Part shown: positions 43,396 through 51,950 of the stretch, one piece after another | How the letters are laid out: each line of letters begins with the position of its first letter | Position numbering within the stretch: the stretch's first letter is position 1 | Origin: Gammaproteobacteria bacterium | Lineage (GTDB): Bacteria > Pseudomonadota > Gammaproteobacteria > Steroidobacterales > Steroidobacteraceae | Length of the DNA stretch: 64,000 nt | Direction: 5' to 3' | Assembly (NCBI GenBank): GCA_028293765.1 | Contig: JAQGOG010000037.1 | Coordinates: 1 to 64,000 of the forward strand | Position numbers and translations under genes: made by a program | The notes under the pieces: generated by a model | What the model was told of the DNA's origin: nothing | The model's database searches: none | Seen by the model: only the letters and a program-made list of their open reading frames with translations

Positions 43396-45219
43396 ATGCG
43401 CACGCGCGTAATCATCACCGTGTCGGGCACCTTAGCCATCGTTCTGGGAGCCACGATCCTTTCTCATGCGGTATCGGCACAGACGAGCAGTCCAGCACAG
43501 ACGAGCAGTCCAGATGGGGTTGCTAAGCCGCCGGTCTACGATCCGTACCCACCCGGGATTCTGCCCTCCGATTTGAATTCGGAGCTCGCCAGGGTAGTGC
43601 GGGAGGTGGATTTCATCGAGGGGCGGGCGCTCGCCCAATGGAAGGCGTTAACCCCGCCGGTCCTGACCGGTCAGCCGCCAACACTCCAGGGCACGGGTAC
43701 CGCGGCTATCGAGGCGCTCGGCGAGCTCATGAATTACGATCGCAACATCTCGCCTTTCAGGGACATCGCCTGCGCATCCTGCCACATGCCGTACGTCGCC
43801 TTCAGCGGACCGATCCCGTCGGTGAATCTGACGATGGTCGCGTACCCTGGAACTGTTCACTTCCGGGCCGGCAAACGCACGGCGCAGCGCTACCCCTACG
43901 CACCGTTCTTCCCCGTACTACAGTACAACCAAGTGCAGGGCGCCTTCTTTGGCGGCAACTTCTGGGATTCACGCGCGACCGGGTATCTGCTGCGTAATCC
44001 CGACGGGGAGCAGGCACAGCATCCGCCGGTCGATACGCAGGAGATGGGCAACCCCGATACGGCTTGCATCGCGTTCAAGCTTCAGAAGGCCTCATACCGG
44101 TCGCTCATCGAGGAAATATGGGGGAGGGGCACCCTCGACATCGACTTCCCGGCGGTGACCGAGAAGATTTGCGCGCTGCCCGGAGGGGCATTCGGCACAA
44201 ACAACACTCCGGTGCCGCTGGGTCCGGAGGAGCGGACCCGCGCCAACCAAGTGTACGACCATTGGGCGCAGGCACTGGACGCCTACGAGCAGTCGGTGCA
44301 GGTCAGCGCGTTCTCGTCGAAATTCGACGCGTTCCTGGAAGGCGCATACACGCTGACAGCACAGGAGAAGGCCGGCTACGACCTGTTCCGTGGCAAGGCG
44401 AATTGCAATTCATGTCATCTCGACGGCAGGTCGACCGCCCCTACGCCACCGCCGCCGGAAGGGACCGCGCCGAACAGCCAGGACACCGGAGCCGCAGCCG
44501 CCACGGAGCCTCTGTTTACCTGCTTTGGCTCCGCCAATCTGGGCGTGCCCCTGAATCCCAGGGATGCCTTCTATTATCAGAACAAGCCGGATTTCTTCGG
44601 GTTCACCGCCAATCCTTACGGCTTCGGCTACCGGGATCTGGGATTGGGCACTTTCCTCAGAAGCGGATTCGGCGCCGCCCCCAGCCCGAATGCGACGTGG
44701 ACACAATTTGCACCCGTCAGCGATGGGCAGATGCAGACCTCTTCGGCGCGCAATGTGGCGATGGCACCGAAACAGTGTCCCACCACCGAGGCGCCCGGGC
44801 CTTATTTCCAGAAGGAGTTCTTCCACAACGGCTACATCAAGAGCCTGAAGCAACTCGTTCACTTCTACAACACGCGGGACGTGTACAAGTTCAACGTGAC
44901 TTCCGGACACTGTCCGCCCGGGAAGACGGAGAAGGTGGACTGTTGGCCTATGCCGGAAGTCGAGAACAATCTGGACAAGACCGTTGGCAATCTCCAGTTG
45001 ACGGACCAGGAGGAGGACCAGATCGTCGTCTTCCTGCAAACGCTCACGGATGGTTTTACCCGGCCTTACAGCAACAGCGATACCTTTACGGGTGCGTGCA
45101 TGCAGGGCGGCTCGGCCAAGACGCAGGGTAACGAGTTTCTCATCCCGACTCCGCCGCTTCCGCCGTGTACCTCAGCAGTCTGCGGTGTCCCGCCGTTACC
45201 GACGATGCCCATTCCATAG
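43396..45219 (+). CDS. MauG/cytochrome c peroxidase-like diheme protein
   Basis: A 607-residue exported protein with AGGAGG ahead of the ATG and a signal peptide ending near AVSAQ. Two heme motifs are present: CASCHMPYVAF in the first third and CNSCHLDGR further on. GGNFWDSRATGYLLRNPDGEQAQHPPVDTQEMGN resembles the peroxidase/MauG core between the hemes, and YFQKEFFHNGYIKSLKQLVHFYNTRDV is the C-terminal CCP signature. It is larger than ordinary bacterial peroxidases (about 350 residues) owing to insertions and an extended C-terminus. Just after the signal peptide an exact 18 bp tandem duplication adds six residues. It is followed by an FN3-type protein, probably in one operon. Confidence 0.85.
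   Translation: MRTRVIITVSGTLAIVLGATILSHAVSAQTSSPAQTSSPDGVAKPPVYDPYPPGILPSDLNSELARVVREVDFIEGRALAQWKALTPPVLTGQPPTLQGTGTAAIEALGELMNYDRNISPFRDIACASCHMPYVAFSGPIPSVNLTMVAYPGTVHFRAGKRTAQRYPYAPFFPVLQYNQVQGAFFGGNFWDSRATGYLLRNPDGEQAQHPPVDTQEMGNPDTACIAFKLQKASYRSLIEEIWGRGTLDIDFPAVTEKICALPGGAFGTNNTPVPLGPEERTRANQVYDHWAQALDAYEQSVQVSAFSSKFDAFLEGAYTLTAQEKAGYDLFRGKANCNSCHLDGRSTAPTPPPPEGTAPNSQDTGAAAATEPLFTCFGSANLGVPLNPRDAFYYQNKPDFFGFTANPYGFGYRDLGLGTFLRSGFGAAPSPNATWTQFAPVSDGQMQTSSARNVAMAPKQCPTTEAPGPYFQKEFFHNGYIKSLKQLVHFYNTRDVYKFNVTSGHCPPGKTEKVDCWPMPEVENNLDKTVGNLQLTDQEEDQIVVFLQTLTDGFTRPYSNSDTFTGACMQGGSAKTQGNEFLIPTPPLPPCTSAVCGVPPLPTMPIP
43477..43512 (+). repeat. 18 bp perfect tandem duplication
   Basis: The unit GCACAGACGAGCAGTCCA occurs at 43477-43494 and again at 43495-43512. 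It encodes a repeated AQTSSP at the mature N-terminus of the MauG-like protein and keeps the frame. Confidence 0.9.
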
Positions 45220-45262
45220 CGCGTATTTCATGAAGTAAGAGCAGGGGTATTGGAGGCTTCCG

Positions 45263-45754
45263 ATGAGTGCACTACACACGAAACCGGCGATTGCTGCGGC
45301 TGTGCTCGCCAGCCTACTCTTCTCGAGCTCAGGCGCGGCTCAGCAGGTGAATGCGTATGCTGCGAAAGCCAAGGTGGAACCCCCTGCCGAGAAGGCCCCG
45401 CGCGTGCAAATCGCGCGGGGCCCGGAGCTCGAATCGGCCGACGAGAATTCGGCCACCATCAGGTGGACGAGCAACAATCCCGGCGGCTCGGACGAGCACT
45501 TCGGGGTCGTGCACTACGGTACGAGTCCCAATGAGCTCAACCAGACGGCGAAATCGCACATCCGGTTGAATCAGAATCACCCGGATACGACGTTTCGCGT
45601 GAGCGTGGAGCGTCTCGCGCCGCGGACGACTTACTACTACACGGTTGATTCGATGCAAGCCAGCGGCGCAAGTGACAAAGTCAAGAGCGCGGTCGGGAAG
45701 TTCACGACTCCGGGCCCAGGCGAGCGCGTAATGAACTTTCCCCAACCGAAGTGA
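45263..45754 (+). CDS. exported FN3/purple-acid-phosphatase-N-like protein
   Basis: A 163-residue protein with GGAGG ahead of the ATG and a signal peptide (HTKPAIAAAVLASLLFSSSGAA). The mature part is one fibronectin type III-like domain of the purple acid phosphatase N-terminal kind: SATIRWTSNNPGGSDEHFGVVHYGTSPNELN and RVSVERLAPRTTYYYTVDS. No catalytic domain follows. It lies 43 bp behind the MauG-like gene and is probably co-transcribed. A binding or scaffold role for the diheme protein is an inference from position only. Confidence 0.8.
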   Translation: MSALHTKPAIAAAVLASLLFSSSGAAQQVNAYAAKAKVEPPAEKAPRVQIARGPELESADENSATIRWTSNNPGGSDEHFGVVHYGTSPNELNQTAKSHIRLNQNHPDTTFRVSVERLAPRTTYYYTVDSMQASGASDKVKSAVGKFTTPGPGERVMNFPQPK

Positions 45755-45768
45755 AGCGCGTCCTTTGA

Positions 45769-46698
45769 GTGCCGGCCGGCGGCCTGCAAGGTGCCCGCGT
45801 CGAGCCTGACAGGGCGGTGGCGTGGCTGCATCGTAGCGTGGCGCTGAGCATCGCCGCTTTATTTGGACCTGATCCCAGGCACGAAGCGCCGTTCGAGCAG
45901 GGCATGGGGCTCATCAACCTGCCGTACGGCATTCCCAACCTGCGCATCGAGAATCCGGAAGCCGCCGCGCATACTCGCATCGGCTGGTTCCGGTCGGTGT
46001 CCAACATTCCCCACGCATTCGCCGTGCAGTCGTTCGTGGCCGAATTGGCGGGGGCGGCCGGACGCGACCACCGCGACTATCTGTTGGAGCTGGTCGGAGC
46101 GCCGCGTCTCATCGATCCGACTACCCTCAAGGACGGCTGGAACTACACTGAATCGCCGCAGCTGTATCCGGTTGACATGGGACGACTGCGCCGAGTGATC
46201 GAGACCGTTACGCGCGAAGCTGGCTGGGGTCGCAAGCTACCTAAGGGCCGTGGACTGGGCTTGGCCGCCCACTACAGCTTTGTCAGCTACACCGCCGCGG
46301 TAGTCGAAGTTACGGTCAGCGAGCAGGGCGAGCTGACGATCCCGCGTGTCGACATCGCCTTTGACTGCGGCCCGCAGGTGAATCCGGAGCGCATCCGGTC
46401 GCAGCTGGAAGGCGCTGTCGTCATGGGGGTGAGTCTGGCGACACTCGGCGAGATCACGTTCAAGAAGGGACGCGTCGAGCAGGACAACTTCCATCAGTAT
46501 CAGGTGACGCGCATCGACGCGGCGCCGCGCGAGATCAGGGTGCACTTGCTACCGACGTCAGACTGGTCGGTGCCGTTGGGCGGCGTGGGCGAGCCGGGCG
46601 TTCCACCGATCGCACCGGCGCTATGTAACGCCATCTTCGCCGCCACCGGCAAGCGCATCCGCCAGCTCCCGATCCGCAATCAGTTGGCGGGCACCTGA
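45769..46698 (+). pseudogene. C-terminal fragment of xanthine dehydrogenase-family molybdopterin subunit
   Basis: The frame of 309 codons matches only the last part of an isoquinoline 1-oxidoreductase beta subunit (IorB-like aldehyde oxidase). From FEQGMGLINLPYGIPNLRIEN onward the match is good, including GRGLGLAAHYSFVSYTAAVVEVTV, FDCGPQVNPERIRSQLEGAVVMGVSLAT and the catalytic-loop region [21 protein letters not shown] with the conserved GEPG glutamate. About 400 residues expected at the N-terminus are absent, as is the small [2Fe-2S] subunit. The junction lies near 45850-45870, immediately behind the FN3 gene. I infer a deletion remnant. Confidence 0.75.
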
Positions 46699-46710
46699 GG
46701 TAATGCAAAC

Positions 46711-47604
46711 CTACGCGATCGCGCTTTGAGCGTCGCCTGCATCTTGTGCCGCGAGGCCGCCGATGGCGGCCCAATCGAGGCTGTCGCCGCCCTGGGCGAG
46801 CAGCCGCAGAAACCGATCGTGCAGCAGGCTGCCGAGCGGCAGCGGCACGCGCAGACTTTCGGCCGCCGCCAGCGCTAGCCGGATGTCCTTGTACCCGAGG
46901 GGCGCGGCGAAGGCCGCCGGCTGAAACTTGTTGCCGGCAATCAGGGCGCCGTAGGTCTTGTAAACCGGTGCGGGGAAAATCGTGGCAGTGAGCAGATCCA
47001 CGTAGGCGCCGCGATCGATGCCGGCCTTGCCGACGAGCGCAATGGCCTCGCCCAATGCCTCGATAACGGTGGCCAGCAGGAAGTTGCCGCTGAGCTTGAC
47101 GAGATTCGCGGCTTGAGGCTCTGCGCCGATCGGTATCGTCTTCTGTCCCAACGCAGTGAAGAGCGGCTTGCACGCTTCGACCGCGGCAGCCTCGCCTGCG
47201 GAAACGATGAAGAGCTTTGCAGCCGCCGCTGCATCCGGACGGCCGAATACCGGCGCGGCGACGAAGCGTTGTCCGGCGTCGGCGTGCGCCTGCGCCAGGC
47301 TTTTCGAGAGCTCGACGCTGATTGTGCTCATCGAAATATGGATCGCGCCTCGGGGGAGATTGCCGATGACGCCGTCTTTTGCCAGCGCGACGCGTGAGAC
47401 CGCGGTGTCGTCGGCAAGCATGGTGATAACCGCCTCACCGCGGCAAGCACCGGCAATAGAGGTTGCTTCGCGCGCACCCAACTCGACGAGCGCGCGACGC
47501 TTCTCGGGGCTACGGTTGAATACAGTGACATCGTGCCCGGCCTTCACGAGGTTTGCCGCCATCGCCGAGCCCATGCGGCCCAGCCCGATGAATCCAATCT
47601 TCAT
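46711..47604 (-). CDS. NAD(P)-dependent beta-hydroxyacid dehydrogenase-like protein
   Basis: ATG 47604, preceded by GGAGACGA, gives 297 residues. The N-terminal Rossmann motif is KIGFIGLGRMGSAMAANLVKAGHDVTVFNR. ISMSTISVELSKSLAQAHADAGQRFVAAPVFGRPDAA is the substrate-binding segment, and the catalytic lysine lies in NLVKLSGNFLLATVIEALGEA. This is the 3-hydroxyisobutyrate dehydrogenase/tartronate semialdehyde reductase superfamily. GxVFGRPDAA rather than the usual DAPVSGG suggests the imine-reductase-like or GLYR-type side of the family. It is divergent from the cytochrome c peroxidase gene, sharing operator site 8. Confidence 0.85.
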   Translation of the reverse strand: MKIGFIGLGRMGSAMAANLVKAGHDVTVFNRSPEKRRALVELGAREATSIAGACRGEAVITMLADDTAVSRVALAKDGVIGNLPRGAIHISMSTISVELSKSLAQAHADAGQRFVAAPVFGRPDAAAAAKLFIVSAGEAAAVEACKPLFTALGQKTIPIGAEPQAANLVKLSGNFLLATVIEALGEAIALVGKAGIDRGAYVDLLTATIFPAPVYKTYGALIAGNKFQPAAFAAPLGYKDIRLALAAAESLRVPLPLGSLLHDRFLRLLAQGGDSLDWAAIGGLAAQDAGDAQSAIA

Positions 47605-47674
47605 GTGGTCGTCTCCGTAATTTAGGAAGCAGCGGGCTTGTGCCAAGCGAATGTCTGAAGGCTGTGCGCGGTCC

Positions 47675-47720
47675 ATTTCCCAGCCATTGCAGTCGCGGTG
47701 TCCTCGGTTACAGGTGAAAT
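47675..47720. promoter_or_regulatory. paired operator between dehydrogenase and peroxidase, site 8
   Basis: GTTACAGGTGAAAT (47707-47720) matches the shared palindrome. The partner ATTTCCCAGCCATT (47675-47688) has its centre 32 bp away, the same spacing and similar linking sequence (TTGCAG) as at site 3. It lies 71-116 bp ahead of the dehydrogenase start and 74-119 bp ahead of the peroxidase start. Confidence 0.6.
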
Positions 47721-47793
47721 ACGCATCCCGACCGCTTCGTCGGATTCCGCATGCATAATGCTGACTGCTGGTGGATTCAGCGAGGGTCCCGTC

Positions 47794-49131
47794 ATGCCAT
47801 CTATCCGCGCCACCGGTGCACGGTCCGAGGTCTTGAGCACGCGCTTCACGAGGGGCCTCAAGCCATACGCCCTTATGTTGGTGGCGTTGTGCAGCTCCAC
47901 GGCGATCCGTGCCGGCGACGTCGCGAGCACGCCGGGAGGCTCTCTTGCTCAGCCCAAGTCCACACGGCAGGTTGGCTTTCCAGCGGCAGCAACCGAGGCC
48001 GCGATTCCGACCGACAATCCCCAGACGCCCGAGAAGGTCGCGCTCGGCCAACGGTTGTTTTTCGACGCGCGCCTGTCGGCCGATGGCACGATAACCTGCA
48101 GCACCTGCCATGATCCGGCACGTGCTTTCACTGACGGCAAGCCAGTCTCGGCCGGCATCGGCGGCCGCCTCGGCCAGCGCAATTCGCCCACCATTCTGAA
48201 CGCGCTTTACAACGCGACGCAGTTCTGGGACGGCCGGGTTGAGACGCTCGAGCAGCAGGCGGCGCTGCCGATCGTCAATTCCGTCGAGATGGGCCAGGCG
48301 AACCTCGAGGCCGCCGTGGCAAGCATCGCAGCGATTCCGGAGTACCGGCAGGGTTTCCGGAGCGCCTTCAACTCAACGCCCAATGGACGCGATCTGGTGC
48401 GCGCGATCGCTGCCTACGAACGAACGCAAGTCGCCTTCGATTCGCCGTTCGATCGCTACATCGCGGGCGAGCGCAATGCCATCGATCCGGCCGCGCGGCA
48501 CGGCTGGGAGTTGTTCAATGGCCAGGCCCGATGCAACAAATGCCACGCGTTGAGCGAGGACAAGCGCGATACCACCAACTTTAACGACAACGACTTCCAC
48601 AATATCGGTATCGGGATCATCCGCCACAATGTAGTGGCACTCGCAAAGCAAGCACGGCAGCTCGTTGCCTCGGGCGACACTGCGGCAATCGATCGCGCCG
48701 CGATCCAGACCGACATGTCTGCCCTTGGGCGTTTTCTGGTGACCAAGAAGGAGTCCGACATCGCGTCATTCAAGACCCCGAATCTGCGCAATCTTCTGCT
48801 GACGCCACCGTACTTCCATGACGGCTCGCAGGCAACGCTGTGGGACGTCATCGACCACTACAACAAAGGCGCGGGGCTCAAGAATCCCTATCTGGATGGA
48901 GACATCGTGCCGCTCGCTTTGAGCGAGCCTGATATCGACGATCTCGTCGCGTTTCTGGCGTCCCTTACGAGCCCATCCTACGAGGCAGCGGCAGCCCTCG
49001 AGCTCGCGCGCCAGCGTGAGCTGTCAAAAACGACGCGGCCTCAGCGAGACACGGCTCGCGCGTTCGGACCAAGGCCGACACGACCGAAGCCGCCGACCGA
49101 TACGGGCGTGACCGGGCCTTCCGGCAGGTAA
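47794..49131 (+). CDS. diheme cytochrome c peroxidase
   Basis: I choose ATG 47794, which follows GAGGG, giving 445 residues; ATG 47758 in frame is an alternative. A signal peptide or anchor (LKPYALMLVALCSSTAIRAG) comes first. The low-potential heme motif is CSTCHDPARAFTDG and the second is CNKCHALSEDKRDTTNFNDNDFHNIGIG. LFFDARLSADGTITCSTCH, SPTILNALYNATQFWDGRVETLEQQA and FKTPNLRNLLLTPPYFHDGSQATLWDVIDHYNKG are textbook CCP segments. It should reduce hydrogen peroxide in the periplasm with electrons from small cytochromes. It shares a divergent operator region with the dehydrogenase gene. Confidence 0.92.
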   Translation: MPSIRATGARSEVLSTRFTRGLKPYALMLVALCSSTAIRAGDVASTPGGSLAQPKSTRQVGFPAAATEAAIPTDNPQTPEKVALGQRLFFDARLSADGTITCSTCHDPARAFTDGKPVSAGIGGRLGQRNSPTILNALYNATQFWDGRVETLEQQAALPIVNSVEMGQANLEAAVASIAAIPEYRQGFRSAFNSTPNGRDLVRAIAAYERTQVAFDSPFDRYIAGERNAIDPAARHGWELFNGQARCNKCHALSEDKRDTTNFNDNDFHNIGIGIIRHNVVALAKQARQLVASGDTAAIDRAAIQTDMSALGRFLVTKKESDIASFKTPNLRNLLLTPPYFHDGSQATLWDVIDHYNKGAGLKNPYLDGDIVPLALSEPDIDDLVAFLASLTSPSYEAAAALELARQRELSKTTRPQRDTARAFGPRPTRPKPPTDTGVTGPSGR

Positions 49132-49163
49132 TGCGCCTCCGTATGCCTCGAGGCGGAGGCGCA
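49132..49163 (+). terminator. strong hairpin behind cytochrome c peroxidase
   Basis: TGCGCCTCCG (49132-49141) pairs perfectly with CGGAGGCGCA (49154-49163) across a 12-base loop. It begins at the first base after the stop codon. No T tract follows, so it may stabilise the 3' end or end transcription with help. Confidence 0.45.
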
Positions 49164-49247
49164 GCCCAGGTCACCCAAACCGGCTGAAATGAGGGCCGGG
49201 CGTACTAATCACTGGGATCGTTGAGGGCAGCCGCGTAGAGTTACGCT

Positions 49248-50879
49248 ATGCAGCAGCAAGCAAGCGACCTTCCAGCGGATCTGCGCAGCCCCGTCGACGG
49301 ACCCGAAACGGGGGCTGCGGATCTTTCGACACGAGAATTCGACGATAGCTTCGTCCGCGCGCTGCCGGGCGATGCGCAAGAGCGCAATTTCGTTCGGCAG
49401 GTGCCTGGCGCCAGCTATTCGCGTGTTGCGCCTACGCCCGTCGCGGCACCACGGCTGCTCGCTTGGTCGGACGCGTGCGCTGAGCTTCTTAATGTCGCTC
49501 GGCCGCGAAACGACACTGATCCGGTAGTAGAGATCCTCTCGGGCAATCGCGTGCTGCCCACGATGCAGCCCTATGCGGCGCGTTATGGCGGCCATCAATT
49601 CGGCAACTGGGCTGGACAGCTCGGCGATGGGCGCGCGATTACACTTGGCGAGTTGTGCTCGCAGGGCGAGTCCTGGGAACTGCAGCTGAAAGGCGCAGGC
49701 CGTACGCCGTACTCACGTACCGCGGATGGACGTGCCGTGCTGCGCTCCTCGGTGCGCGAATTTCTCTGCAGCGAAGCGATGTACTTCCTCGGCGTTCCCA
49801 CGACGCGGGCGCTGAGCCTGGTCGGTACGGGCGATGTGGTCGTGCGAGACATGTTCTATGACGGCGATCCACGGCCGGAGGCCGGTGCGATCGTTTGTCG
49901 TGTCGCGCCGTCATTCGTCCGCTTTGGGAACTTTGAGATTCACGCCAGCCGCGGCGAGCACGCCGCCCTGCAGCGTCTCGCAGACTATGTCATCGGAAAA
50001 CATTTCCCCGCGCTCGGCACGCCGTCGCCTGAAGTGTATGGGCGCTGGTTCGAGGAGATCTGTAGGCGCACTGCCGTCATGATTGCGCATTGGATGCGGG
50101 TGGGATTCGTTCACGGCGTGATGAACACCGACAACATGTCGATTCTGGGCCTGACCATCGATTACGGCCCGTATGGCTGGCTCGAGGGGTACGATCCAAG
50201 CTGGACGCCGAATACCACCGATCTGCCTGGACGGCGCTACGCCTACGGGCAACAGCCTCAGGTCGCGGCATGGAATCTTGCACGCCTCGCCAACGCGTTG
50301 AGTGCGTTGATCCAGGATGTTGGTGTGCTGGAGCACGGCCTCGAAGTTTACGCCGAGACGTTCACCTCGAGCTGGCGTCGCATGCTTGCGGAAAAGCTCG
50401 GCCTCGCGAGCCTCGACCGGGCGGGCGACGATGCACTGGTGGGCGATCTGTTTGAGGTCCTGCAGCAGACGGAAACCGACATGACGCTGTTCTTTCGGCG
50501 GCTCGCCCTGGCTTCCGCGGAGAATGTCGAACCGTTGCGGCAGGCATTTTATGCTGGTGATGCGCTGAATGAAGCGCATCGGTCGCAGCTCGTCGCGTGG
50601 CTGGCACGCTACGCGGCTCGCGCGCAGCAGGACGGACTCACCGTAGCGCAACGCACGGCCAGCATGAACCGCGCCAATCCAAAGTACGTACTGCGCAACT
50701 ACCTGGCGCAGCAGGCGATCGATGCGGCTAACGCAGGCGATTCATCCTTGATAGAACGGCTGCTGCGCGTTCTGAAGACTCCTTATGACGAGCAGACTGA
50801 GCACTCGGATCTGGCGCAGCGCAGACCCGAGTGGGCGCGCAACAAAGCAGGGTGCTCGGCGCTGTCGTGCAGCTCCTAG
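49248..50879 (+). CDS. selO: SelO/YdiU-family protein adenylyltransferase
   Basis: A 543-residue member of the SelO pseudokinase family, which transfers AMP from ATP to Ser, Thr or Tyr of target proteins, including redox enzymes. Diagnostic stretches are YGGHQFGNWAGQLGDGRAITLGE, WELQLKGAGRTPYSRTADGRAVLRSSVREFLCSEAMYFLGVPTTRALSLV, and HGVMNTDNMSILGLTIDYGPYGWLEGYDP with the metal-binding NTDN and DYGP sites. The C-terminus ends in CSALSCSS, so the Cys-rich tail of the family is kept. The length is slightly above the 480-residue norm. It appears monocistronic or loosely linked to the next gene. Confidence 0.93.
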   Translation: MQQQASDLPADLRSPVDGPETGAADLSTREFDDSFVRALPGDAQERNFVRQVPGASYSRVAPTPVAAPRLLAWSDACAELLNVARPRNDTDPVVEILSGNRVLPTMQPYAARYGGHQFGNWAGQLGDGRAITLGELCSQGESWELQLKGAGRTPYSRTADGRAVLRSSVREFLCSEAMYFLGVPTTRALSLVGTGDVVVRDMFYDGDPRPEAGAIVCRVAPSFVRFGNFEIHASRGEHAALQRLADYVIGKHFPALGTPSPEVYGRWFEEICRRTAVMIAHWMRVGFVHGVMNTDNMSILGLTIDYGPYGWLEGYDPSWTPNTTDLPGRRYAYGQQPQVAAWNLARLANALSALIQDVGVLEHGLEVYAETFTSSWRRMLAEKLGLASLDRAGDDALVGDLFEVLQQTETDMTLFFRRLALASAENVEPLRQAFYAGDALNEAHRSQLVAWLARYAARAQQDGLTVAQRTASMNRANPKYVLRNYLAQQAIDAANAGDSSLIERLLRVLKTPYDEQTEHSDLAQRRPEWARNKAGCSALSCSS

Positions 50880-50901
50880 ACGGAATCGGAGCCGACCTCA
50901 A

Positions 50902-51864
50902 ATGCTCGTGCTATCGCATTCCGATCTGGTTGGCCTGCTCCCGCCGCTCGCGTTGGTGGCAGCCGTCGAACAGGCCGCCCGCGACCTGTACAGCGGGCGA
51001 GCGATCGTCCCGAAGCGAGGCCACCTGGATTGGGCGGGCAACACTCTGTTGACCATGCCCGCGGTCTCCGCGAGTGGTTTCGGGGTGAAGATGGTAGCTG
51101 TCGTGCCGGGGAATGCTTCCAGAGGCCTGCCCCTTACGAGCGGCCTCATGATCCTCAATGACGGTGAGACCGGTGCGCCTGTGGCGATCCTGGATGCGGG
51201 GTCACTGACCGCCCAACGTACGGGTGCGGTCGGTGGTCTGGGTGTGAAGTTCATGACTCCGATGAATATCTCTTCGATGGGTATCATCGGCTGCGGAGTG
51301 CAGGGCGCGTGGCAGGTGATCGTCGCGTGCGCGCTGCGGCCCATTCGAGAGGTCTTCTGCGTCTATCGATCGCGAGAGAGCTTCGCGAAGTTCTCCGAAA
51401 CTGTCGGTCGTTACGCCCCCGAAGTTGCGCTCGTGCCGTGTGCGGACGCGCGTGACCTGCTAACCCGAACGGATCTCGTGATCACCGCGACGACGGCGGC
51501 GACCCCCGTGTTGCCGGACGAGCCCGCGTTATTGAAGGGAAAGCACTTCATCAGCGTCGGATCGTTCAAGCCCTCCATGCAGGAATTGCCTGACTCGGTT
51601 TACAGCCTTGCCGGACAGCTGGCTGTGGATTCTGAGCACGCTCGCCACGAGGTAGGCGATGTCATCAATCCGTGCAAGCAGGGTTTGTTGCGGGATGAAG
51701 ATGTCTTTTCTATCGGTGAATGTGTAGTGGGCAGTCGCTCGGTGGATACGACTCTCACGACGGCGTACAAGTCAGTAGGGATGGCGATCTACGACTTATG
51801 CGTGGCGCAGGCGCTGCATCGCGCGGCGCTCGCACGGGGAAGCGGACGCGAGCTCTCTCTTTGA
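50902..51864 (+). CDS. ornithine cyclodeaminase/mu-crystallin family protein
   Basis: ATG 50902 gives 320 residues, 22 bp behind selO. The Rossmann motif MGIIGCGVQGAWQVI and VFCVYRSRESFAKF, together with ASGFGVKMVAVVPGN and LDAGSLTAQRTGAVGGLGVKFM, place it in the ornithine cyclodeaminase/mu-crystallin family. Members include ornithine cyclodeaminase, alanine dehydrogenase and imine (ketimine) reductases. Lys in FGVKMV and Arg in TAQRTGA are the usual substrate-contacting residues. The exact substrate cannot be chosen. Confidence 0.88.
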   Translation: MLVLSHSDLVGLLPPLALVAAVEQAARDLYSGRAIVPKRGHLDWAGNTLLTMPAVSASGFGVKMVAVVPGNASRGLPLTSGLMILNDGETGAPVAILDAGSLTAQRTGAVGGLGVKFMTPMNISSMGIIGCGVQGAWQVIVACALRPIREVFCVYRSRESFAKFSETVGRYAPEVALVPCADARDLLTRTDLVITATTAATPVLPDEPALLKGKHFISVGSFKPSMQELPDSVYSLAGQLAVDSEHARHEVGDVINPCKQGLLRDEDVFSIGECVVGSRSVDTTLTTAYKSVGMAIYDLCVAQALHRAALARGSGRELSL

Positions 51865-51950
51865 CGACGGCCAGGCCCCGCGCCCGTACGCGTGTGCGGA
51901 CGGGGGCCCAGACCACCTTTCGGTCAATAAGGAGCACTCGTTTGCGGCCC

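Noticed and set aside
45226-45240. TTTCATGAAG between the MauG-like and FN3 genes
   Set aside because: The half-sites abut with no spacer, and the place is within a probable operon rather than a promoter region.
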